DNA of 51,476 nucleotides from Clostridium sp. GTDB taxonomy: Bacteria > Bacillota > Clostridia > Lachnospirales > Lachnospiraceae. Shown piece after piece: positions 43,138 to 50,737 of the stretch; the stretch's first letter is position 1; each line of letters opens with the position of its first letter. The position numbers and the translations under genes are program-made. The stretch spans positions 1-51,476 of the forward strand of contig JAMPFU010000018.1 in NCBI GenBank assembly GCA_023664385.1. Direction: 5' to 3'. The notes beneath the pieces were generated by a model. The model worked only from the letters and a program-made list of their open reading frames with translations, made no database searches and was not told the DNA's origin.

Positions 43138-43162
43138 AAAGCAAATGTATATAAAAACGCTT
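43138..43162. repeat. 25-bp repeat shared with 48731-48755
   Basis: AAAGCAAATGTATATAAAAA followed by CGCTT; the second copy reads AGCTT at the end. It directly adjoins the LRR remnant here and lies between the LRR gene and relB at the other site. Confidence 0.6.
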
Positions 43163-43237
43163 ACAATAAATCCTTTACAAGTAAAAAACAGCCTCTATTT
43201 ACAAGCCTTTTAAAGGACACGATACCTCTTTCACACA

Positions 43238-43552
43238 TCACAAGTTTTGTTTTATTACTTCGTTGTCGTTCAGTGCATTTTCCAATATCCTGCTCAATAC
43301 AGACGTATAGCCTTTTCCTAACGACTTCGCTTTTTCCAATGCCTGTGGAGATAAGCGAATTGTAACCGTCTGCTTATTCTGCAACCTCTGCCGCCTTTCT
43401 CTTGCAGCTTCAGCAAGCTTCGCCATTTGTCCGTCGGTAAGCTCAGGACTATCCTCATCAGGAACAGCAGGAGAAACCTCAAGCTCCCTTAACATCTTGA
43501 GCTGTTCCTCAGTCAGCTTATCGTTTGGGTGCAATTCTTCATAAACCATCAT
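43238..43552 (-). CDS. brnA: BrnA-like antitoxin
   Basis: A 104-residue protein. Residues about 60-95 (QTVTIRLSPQALEKAKSLGKGYTSVLSRILENAL) form a ribbon-helix-helix DNA-binding domain of the BrnA type; the N-terminal part (DEDSPELTDGQMAKLAEAARERRQ) would contact the toxin. The gene overlaps the end of brnT by 14 bp, the usual toxin-first order of this system. BrnA neutralises BrnT and represses the shared promoter. Confidence 0.85.
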   Translation of the reverse strand: MMVYEELHPNDKLTEEQLKMLRELEVSPAVPDEDSPELTDGQMAKLAEAARERRQRLQNKQTVTIRLSPQALEKAKSLGKGYTSVLSRILENALNDNEVIKQNL

Positions 43553-43817
43553 AATACATCTTCCTTTCTCTGTTTGTCGCCTTTCGTGCCGAAATAAGTC
43601 TTATTCTATGTCCTCTCTCAGTATATACAACATTTATAACAACTGGCTCTTGCTGTATTATCCCAATCGTTATGTACCGTTCTTCATCTGTCGAGTTTTC
43701 TTCATCATAAATTTCCAAACGGTTTTCATCATTGAAAACGAATTTAGCAATCGAAAAGCTCAATTTATGCTTTTTTATATTTATTTTTTCTTTTTCATCA
43801 TCCCACTCGAATTGCAT
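43539..43817 (-). CDS. brnT: BrnT-family RelE-fold ribonuclease toxin
   Basis: 92 residues from ATG 43817 (TAGGAG upstream). It starts MQFEWDDEKEKINIKKHKLSF and has EERYITIGIIQQEPVVINVVYTERGHRIRLISARKATNRERKMYY, i.e. the WD-KxxxNxxKH entry and the RIRLISAR-A-xxE-R-xYY core of BrnT, all intact; the second segment is identified by its R-IRLISAR and ERKMYY ends. BrnT cleaves mRNA and blocks translation. The operon looks functional. Confidence 0.92.
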   Translation of the reverse strand: MQFEWDDEKEKINIKKHKLSFSIAKFVFNDENRLEIYDEENSTDEERYITIGIIQQEPVVINVVYTERGHRIRLISARKATNRERKMYYDGL

Positions 43818-43841
43818 ATTATCAACTCCTATTTTACTTTT

Positions 43842-43870
43842 ATTATATTGCAAAACAACACATTTTACAA
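43842..43870 (-). promoter_or_regulatory. Predicted promoter of brnT-brnA
   Basis: On the minus strand TTGTAA (43865-43870) and TATAAT (43842-43847) are 17 bp apart, 25 bp before the brnT ATG. The rest of the 43818-44226 gap is AT-rich, with the start of the type I toxin-like locus at 44111. Confidence 0.7.
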
Positions 43871-44110
43871 TACTTTTTGTATTACTTTTTTTTTCAACAT
43901 TAAAACACTTTTATTATGTCCCATACAGACATTAAATATAGTTATCCCATAACCTGTATTCCCAGCATTCTTATATCTCACTTCTATTGTATAATACAAT
44001 AAAAACAGCTTCTATTTGTAGTTTGATATACTGTAAATAAAGGCTATAAATAATCAAGGGAAAAGAAAAAGTGGAAAAGATAAGTTTTTGAAAATATTTG
44101 TTGTCGCATC

Positions 44111-44138
44111 TTGCAAAACTTTGTCGCTATGATAGAAT
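44111..44138 (+). promoter_or_regulatory. Predicted promoter of the small membrane-peptide locus
   Basis: TTGCAA (44111-44116) and TAGAAT (44133-44138) are 16 bp apart. The expected transcript start (about 44145) coincides with the left arm of the long-range inverted repeat. Confidence 0.5.
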
Positions 44139-44226
44139 ATTATGGGTGTTACCAAAACGGGTAGTGGTTCGCCTTTTGCCAAATTAGTACATTTGAGAGC
44201 TTCCAGTATCATGGGAGGTGGTACAT

Positions 44227-44271
44227 ATGGAAAATAAAGTGAAAGGTAAGCACTATTGGTGTTCGGAATGA
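44227..44271 (+). CDS. 14-residue leader peptide coupled to the toxin-like gene
   Basis: GGGAGG stands seven bases before ATG 44227. The frame MENKVKGKHYWCSE ends in TGA that overlaps the ATG of the next frame (ATGA, 44268-44271). The downstream frame has no good ribosome binding site of its own, so translation is probably coupled. Confidence 0.6.
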   Translation: MENKVKGKHYWCSE

Positions 44272-44387
44272 TTTTGGAGCTTGTCGGTATTGTAGTGACA
44301 GTTATCAGCATCATCGTCACGGTAATCAGTATTCGGCAAACCATAAGAAAAAAACATCAAAAAAGCAACCGCCCTGACCAAAGTTAG
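44268..44387 (+). CDS. 39-residue hydrophobic peptide, putative type I (holin-like/TxpA-like) toxin
   Basis: MILELVGIVVTVISIIVTVISIRQTIRKKH... is one transmembrane helix followed by a basic tail, the usual layout of small membrane toxins from Firmicute type I systems. Its last codons and stop lie inside the terminator hairpin, and CCGCCCTGACCAAAG near the 3' end is a sequence I associate with annotated 'putative holin-like toxin' genes. A role in membrane depolarisation is inferred. Confidence 0.6.
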   Translation: MILELVGIVVTVISIIVTVISIRQTIRKKHQKSNRPDQS

Positions 44388-44398
44388 GTTGCTTTTTT
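44359..44398. terminator. Bidirectional terminator overlapping the toxin-like gene
   Basis: AAAAAAGCAACC (44359-44370) and GGTTGCTTTTTT (44387-44398) form a perfect 12-bp stem with A/T runs on both sides, so it can end transcripts from either strand. A shared terminator is typical of convergent toxin and antisense RNA pairs. Confidence 0.8.
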
Positions 44399-44557
44399 GA
44401 TAACCATATAACTGAGGCGAACCGTTGCTTCACAGTAACACCTTTTTCTATAAAATATTTTAGCACTTATCAGCATTTCCGTCAACAAATTTTTCTTGCT
44501 TTTTGTCAACATGCTTCTCCATCATGCATATATGATAAGCACACCCCAAGCCTTAAA

Positions 44558-47500
44558 TTATCTGCTTGTGCCTTTCCGCCTTACTGTAATTATTCCTGCA
44601 AGGGAAATGAACAGCATACAAGCAATAGGAATTATCGGTGCTGTATCCCCCGTTTTTGGCGAAGCTCCTTTTACCATTGCCTGATTTTTAGCAGGCTGCG
44701 GCTTAATAATGACTGCATCAGGCGCTTTAAACGGATTGTTTGAATAATCTACGTCTATAAGCTCCGTGTTATTGCTTAAATCTAGGCTTGTCAGTTGATT
44801 GTTTGAGCAATCCAAATAGTAAAGAACCGTATTGTTGCTTAAATCTAGGCTTGTCAGTTGGTTATTCCCACAATCCAAGTCCATTAGGGCTGTGTTTTTG
44901 CTCACGTCTAAGCTTGTAAGCTGGTTGTTTGAGCAATATAAATACGCAAGTGCTGTATTCTTGCTCACATCTAGGCTTGTAAGCTGGTTGTTTGAGCAAT
45001 ATAAATAGTAAAGAACCTTATTATTACTTACATTGAGGCTTGCCAGTTGGTTATTCCCACAATCCAAGTTCATTAGGGCTGTATTCTTGCTCACATCTAG
45101 GCTTGTAAGCTGATTGTTGTCGCAATATAAATACACAAGTGCTGTATTCTTGCTTACATCTAGGCTTGTAAGCTGATTGTTATAGCAATATAATTCCACA
45201 AGAGCTGCATTATTGCTCATGTCTAAACTTGTCAACTGATTGTCATCACAAACTAACATTTCAAGAGCTACATTTTTGCTCACATCTAAGCTTGTAAGCT
45301 GATTGTTATAGCAATCTAGGCTTTCAAGGGCTGTACTCCTGCTCACATCTAGGCTTGTAAGCTGATTGTTTGAGCAATCTAGGTTTTCAAGGGCTGTACT
45401 CCTGCTCACATCTAAGCTTGTAAGCTGATTGTTTGAACAACATAAGCTTTCGAGTGCTGTATTCTTGCTCACATCTAAGCTTGTAAGTTCATTCCCATTA
45501 CAATACAAGGTTTTAAGGGCAGTAAAATACTCTACTCCTTTCAGACTTTCAATATTTCTAAAGCTTACATTAATCTCTGTCACAGCCAAAAGCTCCTCAC
45601 TTGAAAAACTGCCGTTTCCATCAGTATCAAATTTCGTTACATAGCTGCGGAAATTACTATCAGGGAAATTTGTTTCATTGATGGCAACTTCGGTTACCTC
45701 CTCAGATGGTTTCTCTGTGTCTTCCTCAGACGGCTTCTCCGTGTCTTCAACCTTCTCAATCGGATTATTTGAATAATCCAATTCCGTAAGGGCACTATTG
45801 TTGCTTACATCAAGACTTGTTATCTGATTATCTGAACAATCTAAGGCTTCAAGTGCCGGATTGCTGCTTAAATCAAGCTCTGTCAACTGATTTTCTGAAC
45901 AATTTAAGCTTGTAAGGGCTGCATTGCTGCTTAAATCAAGCTCTGTCAACTGATTTTCTGAACAATTCAAGCTTGTAAGGGCTGCATTGCCGCTTAAATC
46001 AAGCTCCGTCAGCTGATTTTCTGAACAATCCAAGCTTGTAAGGGCTACATTGCTGCTTACGTCAAGGGCTGTCAGCTGATTGCCGCTGCAATTTAAGGTT
46101 GCAAGTGCTGTGCTGTCGCTTACATCAAGGCTTGTCAATTGATTTTCTGAACAATCTAAATATTCAAGACCTGCACTGCCGCCTGCATCACGACCTGTCA
46201 GCTGACTTTCAAAGCTTGCCAAAAGCAGAAGAACCGTAGTGTTGCTTAAATTAAGATTTGTCAGCTTGTTATTTGAACAATCTAAGTATGCAAGGGCTTC
46301 ATTGTTACTTACATTAAGGCTTGTAAGCTGGTTATTGTCGCATAACAACTGTTCAAGTGCTGTATTATTTCTTACATCAAGGCTTGTAAGTTTGTTATTT
46401 GAGCAATATAACCAACCAAGTGCTATATTGTTACTTACATCAAGACTTGTCAGCTCATTATCTTCGCAAAACAATTGATATAAAGCTATATTGTTGCTCA
46501 CATTAAGACTTGTCAGTTGGTTACTGCCACAACTTATACCTATGAGAGCTGTATTTTTACTTACGTCAAGACTTGTTAGTTTGTTATTATCACAAGATAA
46601 AGATGTAAGAGCTATATTATTGCTTACATCAAGACTCGTCAACTGATTATAACTACAAAACAGAAAATCAAGTGCCGTATTACTGCTTATATCAAGGCTT
46701 GTTAGTTGATTTTCATAGCAGCTTAAGCTTGTAAGGGCAGTGAAATACTCCACGCCTTCTAAGCTTGTAATTGATCTATTGTGTACATCAATACTTGTCA
46801 CTGCCGCAAGCTCCCCACTTGAAAAGCTGCCGTTTCCGTTCGTATCAAACTGCATTACATAGACACGGAAGTTACTATCAGGGAAATTTGTTTCATTAAT
46901 GGCAACTTCCGAGCCCATAAACAGATTTCCTGTGGAATCTAAATTTACAAGGGCTGTATTGTTACTTACGTCAAGGCTTGTCAATTTGTTATTTGAGCAA
47001 TTTAAGTCTGTAAGGGCTGTACTGTTGCTGACGTCAAGGCTTGTCAATTTGTTATTTGAGCAATCCAAATTTGTAAGGGCTGTACTGTTGCTGACATCTA
47101 GGGTTGCCAATTTGTTATATGAGCAATCCAAATTTGTAAGGGCTGTATTGCTGCTGACATTAAGACCTGTTATTTGATTACTTGAGCAATGCAAGTCTGT
47201 AAGTGCTGTATTCTTGCTGACATCTAGGCTTGTCAGCCCATTATGTGAGCACCATAAGTCTGTAAGGGCTATATCATTGCTGACATCTAGATTTGTCAGC
47301 TGATTACTGAAGCACATTAGGGTTTTAAGTGCTGTATTATTGTTTACCTCAAGACTTGTTAGCCAATTATATGAGCACTGTAATTCTGTAAGGGCTGTAT
47401 TGTTGCTGACATCTAGGCTTGTTATTTGATTTTCAACGCACCTTAAGTTTGTAAGGGCTGTGTTTTTGCTGACATCAAGACTTATGAGTTGATTAAAGTC

Positions 47501-48445
47501 GCAATCCAAGGTTGTAAGACCAGTATTGTTACTTACGTCAAGACTTGTCAGCTGATTATTTGAGCAATATAAGCCTGTAAGGGCTGTATTGTTGCTGACA
47601 TCAAGACTTGTCAGCTGATTTTTTGAACATTCTAAATGTGTAAGAGCTACATTGTTACTTACATCAAGATTTGGCAGCTGATTATTGTAACACTGCAAGA
47701 ATGTAAGACCTGTATTGTTACTTACATCAAGGCTTGTTATTTGATTGTCATAGCACCATAAGTATTCAAGTGCAGTGTTTTTACTAATATCAAGACTTGT
47801 TATTTGATTTCTATTTGTCGCCTGACTATTTGAGCAGTCTAAGCTTGTAATAGCAGTAAAATACTCTACACCCTTTAAGCTTGTAATTGATTTACTGCTT
47901 ACATAAATCCCTGTTACCGCCGCAAGCTCCTCACTTGAAAAGCTACCGCTTTTATCAGTGTCAAACTGCTTTACATAGTCACGGAAATTATTGTCAGGGA
48001 AATTTGTTTCATCAATTGCAACTTCACCAGCGACGGCTGTAATTAATTCCATAGATGCACCTACTACTGCCTCTCTGGTAGTCGTTTTCTCTGCCTCGGT
48101 GGATGCATCCTCTGTTGTCACTGTCTCCTCAATAGTCGTTTCCTCTGTTGTCGCCATCTCCTCAGCAGTTGTTTCCTCCGTTGTCGCCTCCTCGGTAGTT
48201 GTTTCCTCCGTTGCCGACACAACCCCAGTAGTCATTTCCTCGGTAGCCGTTTCCTCGGTTGTCATTGCCTCCTCGGTAAACGTTTCCTCAGATGCTGTTA
48301 CATTCTCCTCTGTAGTTACTGTTTCCTCCAGCTCTGCCGCCTTTACTGTGGGCAGCATATCTGTCCCTGCCGAAAACAGACTTACTCCCATAGCGGCAAC
48401 TAGAGAAAATCCCGTAATGCTACGTTTCATTTTTCTCAGTTTCAT
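44558..48445 (-). CDS. Sortase-anchored leucine-rich-repeat surface protein (1295 residues)
   Basis: Order of parts: signal peptide (SITGFSLVAAMGVSLFSAG, cleavage after VKAA near residue 36), a Thr/Glu-rich stalk (about 38-135), then three modules that each begin with INETNFPDSNFR-like text and an EF-hand-like loop (DTDKSGSFSSEE, DTNGNGSFSSGE, DTDGNGSFSSEE) at about residues 142, 515 and 918. Each is followed by 10-16 LRRs of 21 residues on the pattern LTSLDVSNNTALTxLxCSNNQ. A short EKPSEE linker separates modules two and three. The end is SPKTGD, a hydrophobic helix and RRKGTSR, a sorting signal of the SPxTG variant. The repeats form a 63-bp tandem DNA array over about 44740-47880. Such BspA-like/LRR proteins often bind host or bacterial surfaces. 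The gene shares an upstream element with the export operon. Confidence 0.94.
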   Translation of the reverse strand: MKLRKMKRSITGFSLVAAMGVSLFSAGTDMLPTVKAAELEETVTTEENVTASEETFTEEAMTTEETATEEMTTGVVSATEETTTEEATTEETTAEEMATTEETTIEETVTTEDASTEAEKTTTREAVVGASMELITAVAGEVAIDETNFPDNNFRDYVKQFDTDKSGSFSSEELAAVTGIYVSSKSITSLKGVEYFTAITSLDCSNSQATNRNQITSLDISKNTALEYLWCYDNQITSLDVSNNTGLTFLQCYNNQLPNLDVSNNVALTHLECSKNQLTSLDVSNNTALTGLYCSNNQLTSLDVSNNTGLTTLDCDFNQLISLDVSKNTALTNLRCVENQITSLDVSNNTALTELQCSYNWLTSLEVNNNTALKTLMCFSNQLTNLDVSNDIALTDLWCSHNGLTSLDVSKNTALTDLHCSSNQITGLNVSSNTALTNLDCSYNKLATLDVSNSTALTNLDCSNNKLTSLDVSNSTALTDLNCSNNKLTSLDVSNNTALVNLDSTGNLFMGSEVAINETNFPDSNFRVYVMQFDTNGNGSFSSGELAAVTSIDVHNRSITSLEGVEYFTALTSLSCYENQLTSLDISSNTALDFLFCSYNQLTSLDVSNNIALTSLSCDNNKLTSLDVSKNTALIGISCGSNQLTSLNVSNNIALYQLFCEDNELTSLDVSNNIALGWLYCSNNKLTSLDVRNNTALEQLLCDNNQLTSLNVSNNEALAYLDCSNNKLTNLNLSNTTVLLLLASFESQLTGRDAGGSAGLEYLDCSENQLTSLDVSDSTALATLNCSGNQLTALDVSSNVALTSLDCSENQLTELDLSGNAALTSLNCSENQLTELDLSSNAALTSLNCSENQLTELDLSSNPALEALDCSDNQITSLDVSNNSALTELDYSNNPIEKVEDTEKPSEEDTEKPSEEVTEVAINETNFPDSNFRSYVTKFDTDGNGSFSSEELLAVTEINVSFRNIESLKGVEYFTALKTLYCNGNELTSLDVSKNTALESLCCSNNQLTSLDVSRSTALENLDCSNNQLTSLDVSRSTALESLDCYNNQLTSLDVSKNVALEMLVCDDNQLTSLDMSNNAALVELYCYNNQLTSLDVSKNTALVYLYCDNNQLTSLDVSKNTALMNLDCGNNQLASLNVSNNKVLYYLYCSNNQLTSLDVSKNTALAYLYCSNNQLTSLDVSKNTALMDLDCGNNQLTSLDLSNNTVLYYLDCSNNQLTSLDLSNNTELIDVDYSNNPFKAPDAVIIKPQPAKNQAMVKGASPKTGDTAPIIPIACMLFISLAGIITVRRKGTSR

Positions 48446-48553
48446 TTTTAGAATATCCTCCTATCCTCTCCTTAACCAACCGTAATTTCTTTTGATTTTT
48501 GGAGGTTAAAAAGTTTTGTCGTCAGACTAGGTCTGAACATATACCCAATACAC

Positions 48554-48582
48554 AGTTTAATATATTCAATATTCCAAAACAA
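48554..48582 (-). promoter_or_regulatory. Predicted promoter of the LRR-protein gene
   Basis: On the minus strand TTGTTT (48577-48582) and TAAACT (48554-48559) are 17 bp apart, about 110 bp before the ATG. The -35 box is the same hexamer, in the same place within the shared element, as at the export operon. A palindrome TCAGAC-TAG-GTCTGA (about 48522-48536) lies in the leader. Confidence 0.5.
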
Positions 48583-48627
48583 TATATCCGTAACACTCGG
48601 TACGATATCATGCACAGATTACATTTT
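48567..48627 (-). repeat. Shared upstream element R2 (61 bp)
   Basis: The second copy of the element at 41956-42016: CAATATT-CAAAACAATATAT..., with ACTCGGTAC and TGCACAGATTACATTTT conserved. Six mismatches by eye. The gap 48446-48805 also holds the AAAACGC heptamer run and the relB promoter. Confidence 0.7.
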
Positions 48628-48708
48628 CGTTCCATCTTGCAGGGGCGGCAAAATTGGAAGTTTTCCAAAATTCCAATAAAAACAACTTGCAACATTGACT
48701 ACTGACTT

Positions 48709-48755
48709 CAAACGCAAAACGCAAAACGCAAAAGCAAATGTATATAAAAAAGCTT
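48709..48755. repeat. AAAACGC heptamer run and 25-bp repeat
   Basis: Three near-perfect AAAACGC units (48709-48729) run into AAAGCAAATGTATATAAAAA (48731-48750), the sequence also present at 43138. Short tandem runs like this can change in length by slippage; it ends at the relB -35 box. Confidence 0.6.
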
Positions 48756-48783
48756 GCATATATATGTCAAAATGCTATATAAT
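48754..48783 (+). promoter_or_regulatory. Predicted promoter of relB
   Basis: TTGCAT (48754-48759) and TATAAT (48778-48783) are 18 bp apart, 23 bp before the ATG, with AAAGGAG between. Confidence 0.6.
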
Positions 48784-48805
48784 AAAATAAAAAAGGAGTG
48801 ATATT

Positions 48806-49063
48806 ATGGCACAGATTAGTTTACGTGTAGATGATGAAGTAAAACGCAATGCTGAAAGAACCCTTGATGAAATTGGTTTAAGCATGTCTACTGCAATTAA
48901 TATTTTTTTAAAAACAGTTGTGCGGGAAAACCGTATTCCGTTTGAATTGTCTGCCGACCCTTTTTACAGCAATGAAAATATATCAGAGCTGGAAAGACGT
49001 GCAGCAGATATACGCTCTGGAAAAAGCACCTTGAAAGAACATGAACTAATAGAGGTAGAATAA
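48806..49063 (+). CDS. RelB/DinJ-family antitoxin
   Basis: An 85-residue antitoxin. Residues 1-45 (AQISLRVDDEVKRNAERTLDEIGLSMSTAINIFLKTVVRENRIPF) are the ribbon-helix-helix DinJ-type DNA-binding domain; the C-terminal part (SELERRAADIRSGKSTLKEHEL) is the toxin-binding segment. It overlaps the toxin start by one base (TAATG). Confidence 0.93.
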   Translation: MAQISLRVDDEVKRNAERTLDEIGLSMSTAINIFLKTVVRENRIPFELSADPFYSNENISELERRAADIRSGKSTLKEHELIEVE

Positions 49064-49245
49064 TGAAAAGGTTATGGCTGGATGAAGCATGGGAAGAATA
49101 TCTTTATTGGCAGACACAAGATAAAAAAACCTTAAAGAAAATCAACAGGCTTTTGGCAGATATCGACCGAAATGGATATCAAAGCATAGGAAAAAAAAAA
49201 CTAACCATTAATTTTTATTGCTTTTTTCCAAAGAATTTGATATAA
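49063..49245 (+). pseudogene. YoeB/Txe-family toxin, truncated
   Basis: The first 45 residues (KRLWLDEAWEEYLYWQTQDKKTLKKINRLLADIDRNGYQSIGK) are typical of YoeB. At a run of ten A (49191-49200) the frame leaves the family: the expected E-x-L-K, SRRI..E.R.VY core and the catalytic Glu, Arg, His and Tyr are missing, and the frame ends at 60 residues. The partner RelB is intact, so this leaves an orphan antitoxin. Confidence 0.85.
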
Positions 49246-49288
49246 GTAAAATTAAAAAAAACAAGACTACAACATATAGGACTTAAAA

Positions 49289-49969
49289 ATGTTATACATA
49301 TTATTTATTTTTTTCGTGGCAGCCCTTCTTTTAATGGTTGCTCTACTCATTAGCAGTAAAATGTTACAAACGAGAGCAAAACATTTAGAAAAGGAGCAAC
49401 AGGAGTTAGACGCACATCTTCTTAAAATGAAGGAAAACAAGGAATTGCTTTCCCATATACAAAAAGAGTATAGCAAGCAGGAAGCGAACCTGATGCGGCT
49501 TAAAGCATCTGATTGTGATAAAAAGTCTGTCTCCGACACAGGAAGCCTAATTTTCGATTCCATCATAGAGGATATTGGAAAACAGTGTCTGCGTGAGTCC
49601 ATTCACTTTACCGTTTTATGTGAGCATTTTTCTTCTCCTTTTTCAAAGATTGATACAATCAGCTTATTTTATAATATACTTGATAATGCGGTAGAGGCAT
49701 GCCTTTTCGTTATCAAGGACCGCTTTATTGCACTGCATGTTTTTTCTGAGCGTAATAATATTTGCATTATGTGTGAAAACTCAAAAACCAAAAAAAGCAA
49801 TCCGATTGCAGATAATTTTCAGACAGTAAAGGCAGATAAAATAAACCATGGAAAAGGCACAGCTGTCATACGGGATATTGTAGAAAAATATGACGGCAAC
49901 GTGACCTATACAGACAAGTCATCCACGCTCAAGCTTTCTATCACAGTGCCTATAAACACCGCAAAATAA
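49289..49969 (+). CDS. Short AgrC-like sensor kinase (one membrane span and GHKL ATPase)
   Basis: A 226-residue protein: one N-terminal transmembrane helix (LYILFIFFVAALLLMVALLIS), a coiled-coil linker (AKHLEKEQQELDAHLLKMKENKELL) and a GHKL ATP-binding domain with N-box FYNILDNAVEAC and G-box HGKGTAVIRDIVEKYDG. The multi-span sensor of AgrC is missing, and no RHDYKN-type phospho-acceptor His is seen in the linker. It may be a truncated kinase, or a partner that modulates the full-length kinase encoded at 50738. It lies 43 bp before the regulator gene. Confidence 0.8.
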   Translation: MLYILFIFFVAALLLMVALLISSKMLQTRAKHLEKEQQELDAHLLKMKENKELLSHIQKEYSKQEANLMRLKASDCDKKSVSDTGSLIFDSIIEDIGKQCLRESIHFTVLCEHFSSPFSKIDTISLFYNILDNAVEACLFVIKDRFIALHVFSERNNICIMCENSKTKKSNPIADNFQTVKADKINHGKGTAVIRDIVEKYDGNVTYTDKSSTLKLSITVPINTAK

Positions 49970-50012
49970 TAAATAAAACAATCAGCTAAATGGAAGGGAG
50001 TATAAAAAGAAG

Positions 50013-50726
50013 ATGAAAATAGGAATCTGCGATGACATCAAAAGCGAACTCACAAGAATCAAGCAATTTTTTACGGAAAAGAACGCCTATGAGAATACAG
50101 AGGTACTGATATTTCTGCCGGAGGAGCTTGTGCAGGCAATAGAAACGGATAACTTTGCATGCGATATTATGATAATGGATATCGAATTTGAAATGGAGCA
50201 TTTAAACGGAATTACGATAAGTAAAATGCTGAACCAAAGGTTTCCCAAATGCCAAATTGTATATCTGACGAGTATTTTAGAATTTGCACCGGATGTATAT
50301 GAATCGGAGCACTGCTATTTTGTTATGAAAAATAATATGGACGCCATGCTGCCCCTTGCAATGGAAAAGGCAATCCATATTTATAATAAGATTTTGAAGC
50401 AGGCAAGCATTGAGGTCATAAGCAACAGCCACAAGGTATTTATCAGGCAGGAGGATATCTATTATATTGAAAAGAATAACCGTCAGACAGTTATTCACAG
50501 CAAGACAGGCAACTTTATATGTTACCAGTCCCTTAGGAAAATTGAAGCTATGTTAAATGATGATATGGTCCGCTGTCATATCGGTTATATCATAAATCTT
50601 AACTATGTAAGCTATTTAGACAATGACGAAGTCAGGCTGTCCTGTGGCGACAGTATTCCTATCGGCAGAACATATAAAACTCCGGTCAAGGAAGCATATA
50701 TGAAGCACTGGCTGGAACTGGTATAG
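50013..50726 (+). CDS. LytTR-family response regulator (AgrA-like)
   Basis: A 237-residue regulator. The receiver domain has KIGICDDIKSEL, the phospho-acceptor Asp in MIMDIEFE, YLTS (Thr/Ser switch) and the conserved Lys in VMKNN. The C-terminal LytTR domain (about 140-230) has VISNSHKVFIRQEDIYYIEK and RCHIGYIINLNYVSYL. It follows the short kinase and precedes a second kinase by 11 bp, the layout of an agr/quorum-type locus. Its direct targets may include nearby promoters. Confidence 0.94.
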   Translation: MKIGICDDIKSELTRIKQFFTEKNAYENTEVLIFLPEELVQAIETDNFACDIMIMDIEFEMEHLNGITISKMLNQRFPKCQIVYLTSILEFAPDVYESEHCYFVMKNNMDAMLPLAMEKAIHIYNKILKQASIEVISNSHKVFIRQEDIYYIEKNNRQTVIHSKTGNFICYQSLRKIEAMLNDDMVRCHIGYIINLNYVSYLDNDEVRLSCGDSIPIGRTYKTPVKEAYMKHWLELV

Positions 50727-50737
50727 GAGAATTTTTT

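Larger units (their letters stand above)
44145..44442 (+). promoter_or_regulatory. Long-range inverted repeat around the small toxin-like gene
   Basis: GGTGTTAC (44145-44152) and GGTTCGCC (44166-44173) upstream match GGCGAACC (44416-44423) and GTAACACC (44435-44442) downstream, with spacers of 13 and 11 bases. The 5' and 3' ends of a transcript could therefore pair, as in the fold-back control of type I toxin mRNAs, or the two arms could belong to sense and antisense RNAs. Confidence 0.6.

Noticed and set aside
44054-44344. 96-codon minus-strand frame across the small toxin locus
   Set aside because: It runs against the predicted promoter, leader peptide, coupled ATG and terminator, which together explain the region better. 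An antisense RNA there is possible, a protein is not supported.
44740-47880. Regular 60-66-bp repeats that could look like a CRISPR array
   Set aside because: The whole stretch is one open frame that encodes 21-residue leucine-rich repeats; there are no unique spacers between fixed repeats and no cas genes.
46239-48485. Plus-strand open frames inside the LRR gene (46239-46478, 46899-47177, 47991-48485)
   Set aside because: They are the antisense readings of the repeats and of the Thr/Glu stalk (hence poly Val/Ser) and have no ribosome binding sites of their own.
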